64,000 nucleotides of DNA, taken from Acidimicrobiaceae bacterium. Its GTDB lineage: Bacteria; Actinomycetota; Acidimicrobiia; Acidimicrobiales; RAAP-2. The position numbers were made by a program, and so were the translations under genes. Shown here piece after piece: positions 33,751 through 41,966 of the stretch. Position 1 is the first letter of the stretch, and each line of letters opens with the position of its first letter. The stretch is from positions 1 through 64,000 of the forward strand of contig CANBVQ010000004.1 in NCBI GenBank assembly GCA_947372925.1. Reading direction: 5' to 3'. Below the pieces are notes generated by a model. The model searched no databases and was not told the origin of the DNA. It saw only the letters and a program-made list of their open reading frames with translations.

Positions 33751-34407
33751 ATGGTCCGCATGCATCCGTCGTTGGACTTCGAGTCCCCTTTTCTGCATGA
33801 CGCAAAGCTCGTGGTTGGTATTGACGAGGTTGGGCGAGGTGCGTATGCCGGTCCCGTAACGGTTGGCGCCGTTGGAATTCAGAGCGCAAAGGAAATCCCG
33901 AATGGCCTTCAGGACTCCAAACTCTTAACGGCACGAGCTCGCGAAGCACTAGTCGAGCCCATCCGTGCCTGGGCCGATGTGTGGGGTATTGGTTCAGCGA
34001 CTGCCGAGGAAATTGACATGTGGGGTATTCGTATTGCGCTCGCCGTGGCGGCCGATCGCGCCCTCGCCGCGCTGAACGTACCCGTCGACCAACTGCTCAT
34101 CGACGGACCATCCAATCTGCTCCGGTGCCCTTTGGGCGTGGCACTCGGAGTCGCTCAGCCACCGGTAATCCGCTTTGCTGCGACTCCGGCACAGATGATT
34201 GTCAAGGGGGACCAGAAGTCGGCAACGATCGGCGCGGCGGCCGTTCTTGCCAAAGTCTCCCGCGACGCCTATATGACTGAACTGAGCAACGAACATCCCC
34301 AGTACGAATGGGCCGGCAATAAGGGTTATGGAGCACCGGGCCACATTGCGGCCATTGCTGCTTGCGGTCTAACCAGTTACCACCGAAAGTCGTGGAATAT
34401 TTCCTAA
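33751..34407 (+). CDS. rnhB: Ribonuclease HII
   Basis: RNase HII removes RNA from RNA-DNA hybrids, including single ribonucleotides left in DNA. The 218-residue protein has the metal-binding motif GIDEVGRGAYAGPV near residues 23-36, the second acidic site in LLIDGPSN near 117, and SATIGAAAVLAKVSRDAYM near 157. Length is typical. The ATG is placed by leaderless spacing from TAGGCT; GGAGAA directly before could also act weakly as a ribosome site. It diverges from cofC, with about 90 bp between, and ends 16 bp before the convergent SDR gene. It is not in an operon. Confidence 0.94.
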   Translation: MVRMHPSLDFESPFLHDAKLVVGIDEVGRGAYAGPVTVGAVGIQSAKEIPNGLQDSKLLTARAREALVEPIRAWADVWGIGSATAEEIDMWGIRIALAVAADRALAALNVPVDQLLIDGPSNLLRCPLGVALGVAQPPVIRFAATPAQMIVKGDQKSATIGAAAVLAKVSRDAYMTELSNEHPQYEWAGNKGYGAPGHIAAIAACGLTSYHRKSWNIS

Positions 34408-34423
34408 CGGTGAGCGGGATCGC

Positions 34424-35329
34424 CTACTTGCCGAGGGCGGACTTCAAGATCTGATCGATGGTCCGATCCTGGAAAACAAAACCGTTCGCTTCGAGCGCGG
34501 CAGGGGTGACCCGCTGACTCGCCATCAATGCCTCTGATACCAGTTCGCTTCCGAGGGCAATATCGAGAGCCAATCGAGGTACTGCAGCGATGGCCGGGCG
34601 GTGTAGCACCGCTCCAAGTGCCGCGGTGAATGCTCGATTGGTGAGTGGCTCTGGGGCGACCAGGTTCACGGGGCCGGCAATGTTGTTGTCGAGCAAGAAC
34701 AACATTGCTTGAATTTCGTCGTGGAGTGAAATCGGACTAAGAAACTGCCGACCTGATCCCAACCGTCCGCCGACGCCGGCCTTAAAGAGTGGAAGCTGCT
34801 TCTTGAGTGCGCCACCATCAGCACCCATGACGATGCCGGTGCGGAGCCACGTCAACGTGATGCCCGCTTCTTGAATTGGCAGCGCTGCGTTCTCCCACGC
34901 TTCGCAGACGTCAGCAAGAAAGCCCTCACCGCGAGAACTCGTCTCAGTGAGAATGTCATCACCCCTTGATCCGTAGTACCCGATGGCGGAACCGCTGAGC
35001 ACCACCGCGGGTGGCACCTCAAGTCCGGTAATGGTGTTGGCGAGCAGGGCGGTGCCGTCGGTCCGTGAGTCGAGAATTTCTTTCTTGCGGCTAGCCGTCC
35101 ACCGCTTATCAGCGATCCCGGCTCCCGCGAGGTGAATAAATGCGTCAATACTCCCGACGCGGGTCAGATCTTCTCGATTGACTTCCCCGGCCGCCGGTTG
35201 CCAGCGGACAACATTGCGCCCAGCCGTCTGTGTCCGCGAGAAAAGTATGGGCGTATCGCCACGTTCTTGCAATGCGGCGACTAACGCTCGCCCAAGAAAG
35301 CCTGTGGCACCAGTGATGGCAATTTTCAT
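34424..35329 (-). CDS. TIGR01777-type epimerase-like SDR protein
   Basis: The 301-residue protein starts MKIAITGATGFLGRALVAAL, the Rossmann loop of an extended SDR. HLAGAGIADKRWTASRKKEILDSR, SAIGYYGSRGDD, and the C-terminal ANGFVFQDRTIDQILKSAL are typical of the family that includes E. coli YfcH. YYG is part of the active site. The family is widespread but its reaction is unknown, so a specific product is not given. The start codon overlaps the stop of the alpha/beta hydrolase gene by 4 bp, so they are co-translated. It is convergent with rnhB, 16 bp apart. Confidence 0.85.
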   Translation of the reverse strand: MKIAITGATGFLGRALVAALQERGDTPILFSRTQTAGRNVVRWQPAAGEVNREDLTRVGSIDAFIHLAGAGIADKRWTASRKKEILDSRTDGTALLANTITGLEVPPAVVLSGSAIGYYGSRGDDILTETSSRGEGFLADVCEAWENAALPIQEAGITLTWLRTGIVMGADGGALKKQLPLFKAGVGGRLGSGRQFLSPISLHDEIQAMLFLLDNNIAGPVNLVAPEPLTNRAFTAALGAVLHRPAIAAVPRLALDIALGSELVSEALMASQRVTPAALEANGFVFQDRTIDQILKSALGK

Positions 35330-36126
35330 AGTTGTTCCAGTCTGTAGTCGATGAGGCGCACCATGGCCTCGGGATTGCTGAGATGAGCACCATGGCCGGC
35401 GTGCGCCACCTTGGTTGTCGTAATTGCCGGGACATCACGGCGGAGTCGAGTGGCTATTGCTTCGTAATAGGCAACCCGGTCCGCAGCATCACCGTGCCCG
35501 TAGGTCCACGGTGTAGTTACAGCTGACCAGTCCACGGCCGCCGTGGCACTGCGAATTGTCGACAGATCATTGTGCAGAGCAGGGCCATCGCTTCGTCGTG
35601 ACTGTTGTTCGGCGGGACTCATTCGCTCCCAGGCGGAGTTGGACACCATGCGCCGGAAGAAAGATTCGGCTTCAGCCTCCGGATCAGGATTGAGGTCGCC
35701 AAAGGAGCCAGTGCGGGGTCCCAGCCAGGGGAGTGGTGGCTCGTAGGTCACTAAGGCGTCAAAGATCGCACCCGCTTCAGTGCTGCGTAATGCCACCACG
35801 CCGCCGTACGAGTGACCAAAGACCACTGTGGGCCGATCACTTTTCACCGCTTCGACTACTGCGCGCAGGTCCTCGGCATGGCCATCGAGATTCAGCGGCT
35901 GGCGATCTCGAGATTGTTGGTATCCCCGACGGTCGTAGGCAATGACGCGGTAGTGGTCCATTCTTCGGGCCATCCGGGCAAAGGAGCCACCCCGATCCAG
36001 TCCGCCATGGACACAGATGACGGTGGCCTGCGGCTCATTGGCAACCCGCTCCCAGACGGCAAGATGAGGAACTTCAGGCAGCGGAAGGGCCGTTAGGCCG
36101 AGGGGGGCGGATTCAGCGGTTCGTAT
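35326..36126 (-). CDS. Alpha/beta hydrolase with apparent ATA start codon
   Basis: The track starts this gene at an ATG at 35973, but the conserved region continues upstream in the same frame: the oxyanion-hole segment ATVICVHGGLDRGGSF lies before that ATG. Between an in-frame TAG and this ATG there is no ATG, GTG or TTG. The codon at 36124-36126 is ATA, placed 7 nt after a TAGGTT -10 hexamer, the same spacing as leaderless genes here, so I set the start there (266 residues). The nucleophile is in VFGHSYGGVVAL; the histidine is in HAGHGAH. Substrate unknown. Alternatives are a CTG start near 36081, or a point mutation that made the gene cryptic. It is followed by the SDR gene with a 4-bp overlap. 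Confidence 0.6.
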   Translation of the reverse strand: MRTAESAPLGLTALPLPEVPHLAVWERVANEPQATVICVHGGLDRGGSFARMARRMDHYRVIAYDRRGYQQSRDRQPLNLDGHAEDLRAVVEAVKSDRPTVVFGHSYGGVVALRSTEAGAIFDALVTYEPPLPWLGPRTGSFGDLNPDPEAEAESFFRRMVSNSAWERMSPAEQQSRRSDGPALHNDLSTIRSATAAVDWSAVTTPWTYGHGDAADRVAYYEAIATRLRRDVPAITTTKVAHAGHGAHLSNPEAMVRLIDYRLEQL

Positions 36127-36133
36127 GGGTAGA

Positions 36134-36149
36134 AACCTACCGGTAGAAA
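36134..36149. promoter_or_regulatory. Palindrome and -10 overlap in the hydrolase-kgd divergent promoter
   Basis: CTACCGGTAG (36137-36146) is a perfect 10-bp palindrome. It overlaps the minus-strand TAGGTT -10 of the hydrolase gene (36134-36139). GGTAGAAA also occurs twice as a direct repeat, at 36128 and 36142. A repressor bound here would block the hydrolase operon. Confidence 0.4.
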
Positions 36150-36188
36150 GAAAAATTAATGCCTAGTTTTAATGCTCTACGGTGCCTC

Positions 36189-36194
36189 TAACCT
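36189..36194 (+). promoter_or_regulatory. -10 hexamer of kgd, leaderless GTG start
   Basis: TAACCT is followed by AAAAGGC (7 nt) and the GTG at 36202. The AAAAGG could also serve as a weak ribosome site. The track uses an earlier ATG at 36172. Confidence 0.4.
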
Positions 36195-36201
36195 AAAAGG
36201 C

Positions 36202-39200
36202 GTGCCAACCTCTTCTGATTCGGTTTCCAACATTGCGAAGTCGGGCTCGTTCGGTCCGAATGCCTGGCTAATTGATGACCTCTACGAGCAGTTTCTTCGC
36301 GACCCCTCATCTGTCTCGGCGACCTGGCAGGAGTTCTTCGCCGACTATCAGCGCGCTCCCATCCCAGTGGTGCCCACTGTGGCCGGGCCTCTGGATGCAG
36401 CTCCCGTCAAGGCTTCCGTTGAAGCAATCGTAAACAAGGACGCCACGCCGCTTCGTGGTGCCGCCGCTCGCATCGTTTCCAATATGAGTGCCAGTCTCTC
36501 CGTGCCAACTGCCACCAGCGTGCGTTCGGTATCGGCCCGCCTCTTGGAAGTAAATCGCGTCGCCATGAATGAGGCCTTGAGTCGCACGACCGGAACGAAA
36601 GTCTCTTTTACGCACTTCATCGCCTTCGCGATGATTCGAGGACTCCAGGTCGTTCCAACGATGAACGCGACATTTGTCGACGCCGTCGACGAAAAGGGAA
36701 CGCCAGGTGTGCTTCGACACGAACATGTGGGATTCGGTTTGGCCGTGGACGTGGAAAAGAGTGACGGAACTCGCAATTTGATGGTTCCCGTCATCAAGGA
36801 CGCTGACACCTACGACTTCCGCGGGTTCGTTTTTGCCTACGAAGAGCTCGTACGCAAGATTCATGGTGGCAAAGCTGGTGCCGACGATCTCGCCGGGGCC
36901 ACGGTCTCCTTGACTAACCCCGGAACTATTGGAACTGTGCAGTCGGTGCCTCGGCTTATGCCGGGCCAAGGCGCCATCTTTGGCGTCGGTGCCCTGGGTT
37001 GGCCCGCGGGCTTTGAATCTGCTGATCCCCGCGCTCTTGCCGCTATGGGCGTTGGCAAAGTGATGACGTTGACATCAACGTACGACCACCGGATTATCCA
37101 GGGGGCCGAGTCTGGTCTGTTCTTGAAATACGTCGCTGAATGTCTCACTGGAAGTCACAACTTCTATGACGAGGCCTTTACGGCAATGGGTGTTCCGTAC
37201 GAGCCTGCGCAGTGGGCCAAGGACACCAACGACTCATCGAACGCCGACGAGCAAGTCCTGAAGCAGATTCGCGTCCAGGAGCTCATCAACATGTATCGGG
37301 TTCGTGGGCACCTGCAGGCCGACCTAGATCCGTTGCGCGCCGAACCACCAACTCAGCACGCCGAGCTCGAACTGGCTCACTACGGATTAACGATTTGGGA
37401 TCTCTCACGAACTTTTGTTGTCGACGGCCTCGCCGGCAAGACGCACGCCACGCTGGAACAAGTGTTGTCCATTCTGCGCGACGCTTACTGCCGAACGATG
37501 GGCGTGGAATTCATGCACATCATGGACCTCGATCAAAAGAAGTGGTTCCAGCAGCGCCTCGAAGGGGTGGTCACCACGGAGACGCCGGCCGGACAGCAGC
37601 GAATCATGGAGAAGCTGACGGCCGCCGAGGTCTTTGAGAAGTTCCTTCACACCCGCTACGTCGGCCAGAAGCGTTTTGGCCTCGAAGGTGGCGAATCAAC
37701 CATCGTGGCGCTCGATTCCATCATTAGTACCGCCGCCGACAACGGAGCGAGCGACGTGGTCATTGGAATGGCCCACCGTGGGCGTCTCAACGTTCTCGCC
37801 AACGTTGTAGGGAAGAGCTACAGCGATATTTTCAGCGAGTTCGAAGGCAACCTCGACCCGGAAAGCGTTCAAGGTTCCGGAGACGTGAAGTACCACAAGG
37901 GAGCCACCGGCCACTACACGTCACCTTCCGGAGCCCGTGTTTCGGTGGCCATGGCGTCTAACCCCTCGCACCTAGAAGCAGTCAACCCCGTCGTTGAGGG
38001 CATTGTGCGCGCTAAGCAAGACCTGGTGATTCGACCCAGTGACGGCTCTGCCGTCGTGCCGATGCCCGACAAATTCCCCGGACTCGCCATCTTGATTCAC
38101 GGTGATGCGGCCTTCGCCGGCCAGGGTGTCGTAGCCGAGACGCTAAATATGTCCCAGCTCTCCGGTTATCGCATCGGTGGCACCGTACACATCGTGATCA
38201 ACAACCAAGTCGGTTTCACGACTGCACCTTCGTCGTCTCGTTCGAGCTTCTACCCAACCGACGTGGCCAAGATGATTCAGGCGCCGATTATCCATGTCAA
38301 TGGAGATGATCCCGAAGCCTGCGCTCGTGCCGCCAAGTTGGCCATTGATTATCGCGAAACCTTTAAGCGCGACATTGTTCTAGACATTGTCTGCTACCGA
38401 CGACACGGACACAACGAAGGTGATGACCCGAGTTACACCCAACCGTTGATGTATCGAGTGATTGATCAGACGCGCTCAGTGCGCAAGATCTACACCGAGA
38501 CCTTGATCCGTCGAGGCGACCTTGACCTCGAGGCGGCTGAGGCGTCTCTCAATGCCTTCAACCAAAAACTTCAGGAAGTTCTCGACGAAGTTCGCACGGT
38601 ACCTAAGCCCGTTCTCGAAACCGTGTCACCGCTCGAAGTGCACCCCGACCTACCGGCTCCCGCCACTGGTGTTGCGCGTGAAGTACTGCTCGCTATTGCC
38701 GACGCCACGGGTCGAGTGCCCGAGGGTTTCACAATGCATCCAAAGTTGGAGCGTCAGTTTGCCCAGCGAGCCCAGATGGTCGCCGACGGCGAAGTCGACT
38801 GGAGCCTTGGCGAAGCGATGGCCTTCGGATCGCTCCTCCTAGAAGGCACCAACGTGCGCCTTATGGGTCAAGATTCCCGTCGCGGTACGTTCTCCCAGCG
38901 ACACGCAGCCTTTATTGACAACCTCAACGGCGATCAGTGGATTCCCCTCAGCCACCTTGAAGGTGCCGATGGGTTCTTTACGGTGCGTGACTCGTTCCTC
39001 AGCGAATACGCCGCCCTCGGTTACGAGTACGGCTATTCGGTGGAAGCGAAGCGAGCGCTTGTGGCGTGGGAGGCCCAGTTCGGTGACTTCGTTAATGGCG
39101 CTCAAATCATCATTGACAACTTCATTGTTGCCGCAGATGACAAGTGGGGCCAGAGTGCCAATTTGATCATGCTTTTGCCACACGGCTACGAAGGTCAGGG

Positions 39201-39819
39201 GCCAGAACACTCCAGTGGACGAATTGAGCGCTTCTTGACACTTTGCGCCCGTAACAACATGCGCGTAGCGCAGCCCACGACGGCGGCCCAGTACTTCCAC
39301 CTCCTGCGCAGCCAGGTGCGACGAGAGAACGCCACGCCACTCGTGATCTTTGCGCCGAAGTCCATGCTGCGCGCCACGGCTACTCGTTCGCCGCTGGCCG
39401 AACTTATCGAAGGTTCGTTCCAGACTGTGGTGAGCAATTTCGCAGGCGACGATGCTGCTGTGACTCGCTTGGTGCTCGCCACAGGCAAGGTGGGCCACGA
39501 AGCCGAGGCGCACCGTGCAGCCATCGGTACGGCCGATCACGTGGCGATTGCACGTGTCGAGCAGATCTACCCCTGGCCTGCAGAGGCCATCGCCTCGCTC
39601 CTCGAGCGCTACGTGAACGCCACTGAAGTCGTGTGGCTGCAAGAAGAGCCCGAGAACATGGGTGCTTGGCCATTTGTTCATCAGAAGCTGCACCGCTCGC
39701 TCTCTGACAAAATTCAAGTGCGCCACGTCACGCGTGCCGAATCCGCATCGCCGGCAACGGGTTCTTCGCTCGTGCACGCTGCCGAACAGGCCGACCTCTT
39801 AAGTCGGGCTATCGGGTGA
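36202..39819 (+). CDS. kgd: Multifunctional 2-oxoglutarate dehydrogenase E1/E2 (Kgd/OdhA)
   Basis: This 1205-residue protein is the actinobacterial form that fuses an E2-like succinyltransferase core to the ThDP-dependent E1 (2-oxoglutarate decarboxylase). Residues about 10-45 (GPNAWLIDDLYEQFLRDPSSV) are the short N-terminal helix. The E2-like part (about 110-330) has SFTHFIAFAMIRGL and the catalytic YDHRIIQGAESGLFL. E1 spans about 360-1205, with the cofactor motif GDAAFAGQGVVAETLN near 633 and INNQVGF. It has no lipoyl domain, which is supplied by another protein in the TCA complex. Start: GTG 36202 by leaderless spacing, or ATG 36172. Its stop overlaps the NYN-S1 gene (GTGA). Confidence 0.95.
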   Translation: MPTSSDSVSNIAKSGSFGPNAWLIDDLYEQFLRDPSSVSATWQEFFADYQRAPIPVVPTVAGPLDAAPVKASVEAIVNKDATPLRGAAARIVSNMSASLSVPTATSVRSVSARLLEVNRVAMNEALSRTTGTKVSFTHFIAFAMIRGLQVVPTMNATFVDAVDEKGTPGVLRHEHVGFGLAVDVEKSDGTRNLMVPVIKDADTYDFRGFVFAYEELVRKIHGGKAGADDLAGATVSLTNPGTIGTVQSVPRLMPGQGAIFGVGALGWPAGFESADPRALAAMGVGKVMTLTSTYDHRIIQGAESGLFLKYVAECLTGSHNFYDEAFTAMGVPYEPAQWAKDTNDSSNADEQVLKQIRVQELINMYRVRGHLQADLDPLRAEPPTQHAELELAHYGLTIWDLSRTFVVDGLAGKTHATLEQVLSILRDAYCRTMGVEFMHIMDLDQKKWFQQRLEGVVTTETPAGQQRIMEKLTAAEVFEKFLHTRYVGQKRFGLEGGESTIVALDSIISTAADNGASDVVIGMAHRGRLNVLANVVGKSYSDIFSEFEGNLDPESVQGSGDVKYHKGATGHYTSPSGARVSVAMASNPSHLEAVNPVVEGIVRAKQDLVIRPSDGSAVVPMPDKFPGLAILIHGDAAFAGQGVVAETLNMSQLSGYRIGGTVHIVINNQVGFTTAPSSSRSSFYPTDVAKMIQAPIIHVNGDDPEACARAAKLAIDYRETFKRDIVLDIVCYRRHGHNEGDDPSYTQPLMYRVIDQTRSVRKIYTETLIRRGDLDLEAAEASLNAFNQKLQEVLDEVRTVPKPVLETVSPLEVHPDLPAPATGVAREVLLAIADATGRVPEGFTMHPKLERQFAQRAQMVADGEVDWSLGEAMAFGSLLLEGTNVRLMGQDSRRGTFSQRHAAFIDNLNGDQWIPLSHLEGADGFFTVRDSFLSEYAALGYEYGYSVEAKRALVAWEAQFGDFVNGAQIIIDNFIVAADDKWGQSANLIMLLPHGYEGQGPEHSSGRIERFLTLCARNNMRVAQPTTAAQYFHLLRSQVRRENATPLVIFAPKSMLRATATRSPLAELIEGSFQTVVSNFAGDDAAVTRLVLATGKVGHEAEAHRAAIGTADHVAIARVEQIYPWPAEAIASLLERYVNATEVVWLQEEPENMGAWPFVHQKLHRSLSDKIQVRHVTRAESASPATGSSLVHAAEQADLLSRAIG

Positions 39820-40784
39820 GTGCCGCGAAAAGCAAAGGAAAGTTGCGGGTCGTCGTCGACGGCTCGAATCTCGCCACCGAAGGTCGCAGCACCCCGAGTC
39901 TGCCGCAGTTACGTGATGCCGTCGCCTCGTTTCTCGTTGAGTATCCCGGTGCCGAAATGCTCGTGGTGGTCGACGCAACGTTCGGCCACCGAATCGTTAC
40001 TTCCGAGCAGGCGGCATTTAAGGAGCTTGAGGCGGCCGGCGACATAGTCTCTCCACCGGCGGGCTCCGTTGGCCGAGGTGACGCGTTCATCTTGAAAATT
40101 GCCGAACGCATCGGTGGCGTTGTTCTGAGCAATGACTCCTTCCAGGAGTTTCAGAGCGATCACCCGTGGCTCTTTGAAGAAGATCGCCTGATCGGCGGAA
40201 AGCCCGTGCCCCGTGTGGGCTGGATCTTTACCGCCCGTGTTCCCGTGAAGGGTTCGGCTCGACCGGCACCAGTCAAGAAGTTGGCCATCGTGCTGCCCGA
40301 CGGTAAGAAGCCAACTATTGGTACCACTTTGACGCCCAAGGCCGTCAAAGCTGCCCCTAAGGCTCCGAAGGCTGCCGTCGCGAAGAGTGCCAAGAAGGTA
40401 GAACCGGCCCAGCCCGCGGCCAAGACTCCCGCCAAGAAGACTCCCGCCAAAGCGGCCGCCAAGAAGGCCGTCTCGTCCTCGCCCGCAGCCAAGCGCGATC
40501 GCGCGCCCGTGAACTCTGAAGAACTGTTCACAACGTTCTTGACCCGGTTTAAAGTTCGCTCACATCTCGAAGGAACGGTTGTTGGATTTACGTCACACGG
40601 CGCCATTATCGAAGTTTCCATGGACGGCCAGCCAGTGCAGTGTTACGCACCAACGACTTCGCTCGGTGACCCCGCCCCGGCTCGAGCTCGCGACGTGCTG
40701 AAGCGTGGTTCGTCTCACAAGTTCCGGTTCTCGGCCGTCGACAAGGATCGTCGCATCGCCGAGCTCTCGCTCGTGGCACCATAG
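39816..40784 (+). CDS. NYN/Zc3h12a-type ribonuclease with C-terminal S1-like domain
   Basis: Three parts are seen in 322 residues. Residues 9-145 form a PIN-like NYN domain resembling the Regnase (Zc3h12a) type: VVVDGSN (Asp15), VVVDATF (Asp53), GRGDAFILKIAERIGGVVLSND (Asp89, Asp107), which would bind Mg and cut RNA. Residues about 160-230 are a basic, disordered Lys/Ala/Pro linker. Residues about 240-322 look like an S1/OB nucleic-acid-binding fold (LEGTVVGFTSHGAIIEVSMDG). It probably cuts or processes RNA in the cytoplasm, possibly translation related. The GTG start overlaps the kgd stop. Target unknown. Confidence 0.72.
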   Translation: MSAAKSKGKLRVVVDGSNLATEGRSTPSLPQLRDAVASFLVEYPGAEMLVVVDATFGHRIVTSEQAAFKELEAAGDIVSPPAGSVGRGDAFILKIAERIGGVVLSNDSFQEFQSDHPWLFEEDRLIGGKPVPRVGWIFTARVPVKGSARPAPVKKLAIVLPDGKKPTIGTTLTPKAVKAAPKAPKAAVAKSAKKVEPAQPAAKTPAKKTPAKAAAKKAVSSSPAAKRDRAPVNSEELFTTFLTRFKVRSHLEGTVVGFTSHGAIIEVSMDGQPVQCYAPTTSLGDPAPARARDVLKRGSSHKFRFSAVDKDRRIAELSLVAP

Positions 40785-40788
40785 GAAC

Positions 40789-41214
40789 ATGGTTTTTGAC
40801 CCCACTACGTGGTTGCCTCACCGAAAGCCATTCCTTCTCCTTGACGTTGTCACGGAAGTGCAGCCCGGTGTCTCGGCTCGTGCGACATGGACGCCAGGAG
40901 AAGATGAACCATTCTTCGCCGGTCATTTCCCGGGGCGCCCAGTTGTCCCGGGCGTACTGCTCGTTGAATCAATGGCCCAGTGTGGTGCCGTCGCCGTGTT
41001 GGCCGACGAACGGTACGCGGGCAAACTGCCACTCTTTGGTGGCGTCGAGCGGGCCCGTTTTCGCCGCCAAGTCCTCCCGAATGATGAAGTCACGTTGGAG
41101 TGCGAAATGACACAACTCTCAGCACGTGGGGGCAAGGGGTCGGGTCGGGCCCTAGTGAACGGCCAGGTGGTGGCCGAGGCCGACCTCCTCTTTGTCGTGG
41201 TGGACGCCGAATGA
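40789..41214 (+). CDS. FabZ-like 3-hydroxyacyl-ACP dehydratase
   Basis: The track starts inside the NYN gene; the ATG at 40789, just after AGGAAC, gives 141 residues. LPHRKPFLLLDVVTEV and GHFPGRPVVPGVLLVESMAQCGAVAV match FabZ, with the catalytic histidine in GHFPG and the glutamate in LLVESMAQ. FabZ is a hotdog-fold enzyme that removes water from 3-hydroxyacyl-ACP in fatty acid synthesis. Actinobacteria often use FAS-I or HadABC, so this could serve another acyl-thioester pathway. It sits between an RNase-like gene and exoIII; its stop overlaps the exoIII ATG, but no fatty acid gene is adjacent. The fold is certain, the exact substrate less so. Confidence 0.8.
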   Translation: MVFDPTTWLPHRKPFLLLDVVTEVQPGVSARATWTPGEDEPFFAGHFPGRPVVPGVLLVESMAQCGAVAVLADERYAGKLPLFGGVERARFRRQVLPNDEVTLECEMTQLSARGGKGSGRALVNGQVVAEADLLFVVVDAE

Positions 41215-41966
41215 GGATCGCCACGTGGAATGTGAACTCTATGAACGCCCGTTTCCCGCGGGTTGAGGAGTTTCTTCAGACTCGAGACGTTGACGTCGTG
41301 TTGCTGCAGGAGACCAAGCAGCGTGACGAGAAGTTTCCCTTCGACGCTCTGCGAGAACTGGGCTACGAGTCCGCTCACTTTGGTTTAAGTCAGTGGAACG
41401 GCGTGGCCATCCTTTCGAGGGTTGGCCTGCAGGACGTGGTGCAGGGCTTCGGTGAGCCCGAAGAAGAGGCACGAGTCATTGCGGCAACCTGTGGCGGCGT
41501 ACGGGTCTATTCCTGTTACATCCCGAACGGCCGCGCACTGGACAATCCCCACTACGAATACAAACTGCGATGGCTCGAATCACTGCACGGCCGACTGGCC
41601 ACCTACGACCCCGCGATGCCCCTCGTTGTTGGCGGTGACTTCAATGTCACCCCGACTGATTTCGACTGCTACGACGTATCGGCCTTTGTGGGGGCAACCC
41701 ATGTCAGCGAACCCGAACGAGACGCATTGCGTCGGATCGAGTCCTTGGGTCTTGTTGACATCACGCGCCAGCTCAATCCCGATGAGCCGTGCTACTCGTG
41801 GTGGGACTATCGCAATGGCTGCTTCCGCCGTGGCTGGGGACTGCGGATTGACTTGCTGTACTGCTCAGCACCTGTCGTGGCAACGGCGAGTGCTTCCTGG
41901 GTTGATCGGGAAGCCCGCAAGGGCGAAAAGCCCTCGGACCACGCCCCAGTCCTGGTCGACTTCTAA
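41211..41966 (+). CDS. xthA: Exodeoxyribonuclease III / AP endonuclease
   Basis: This enzyme cuts DNA at abasic sites and removes 3' blocks in base excision repair. The track extends upstream; the ATG at 41211 (MRIATWNVNSMNARFPRVEEFL) gives 251 residues and overlaps the previous stop. LLQETKQ holds the metal-binding glutamate; GGDFNVTPTDFD, DYRNGCFRRGWGLRIDLLYCS and SDHAPVLVDF complete the EEP fold, with the catalytic aspartates and histidine. Length matches ExoIII. The stop overlaps that of the convergent TPP enzyme by 4 bp. Confidence 0.93.
   Translation: MRIATWNVNSMNARFPRVEEFLQTRDVDVVLLQETKQRDEKFPFDALRELGYESAHFGLSQWNGVAILSRVGLQDVVQGFGEPEEEARVIAATCGGVRVYSCYIPNGRALDNPHYEYKLRWLESLHGRLATYDPAMPLVVGGDFNVTPTDFDCYDVSAFVGATHVSEPERDALRRIESLGLVDITRQLNPDEPCYSWWDYRNGCFRRGWGLRIDLLYCSAPVVATASASWVDREARKGEKPSDHAPVLVDF

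Noticed and set aside
38839-39777. 312-residue ORF antisense to kgd
   Set aside because: No homology, no start signals, and it lies fully within a well-conserved gene; a shadow ORF in GC-rich DNA.
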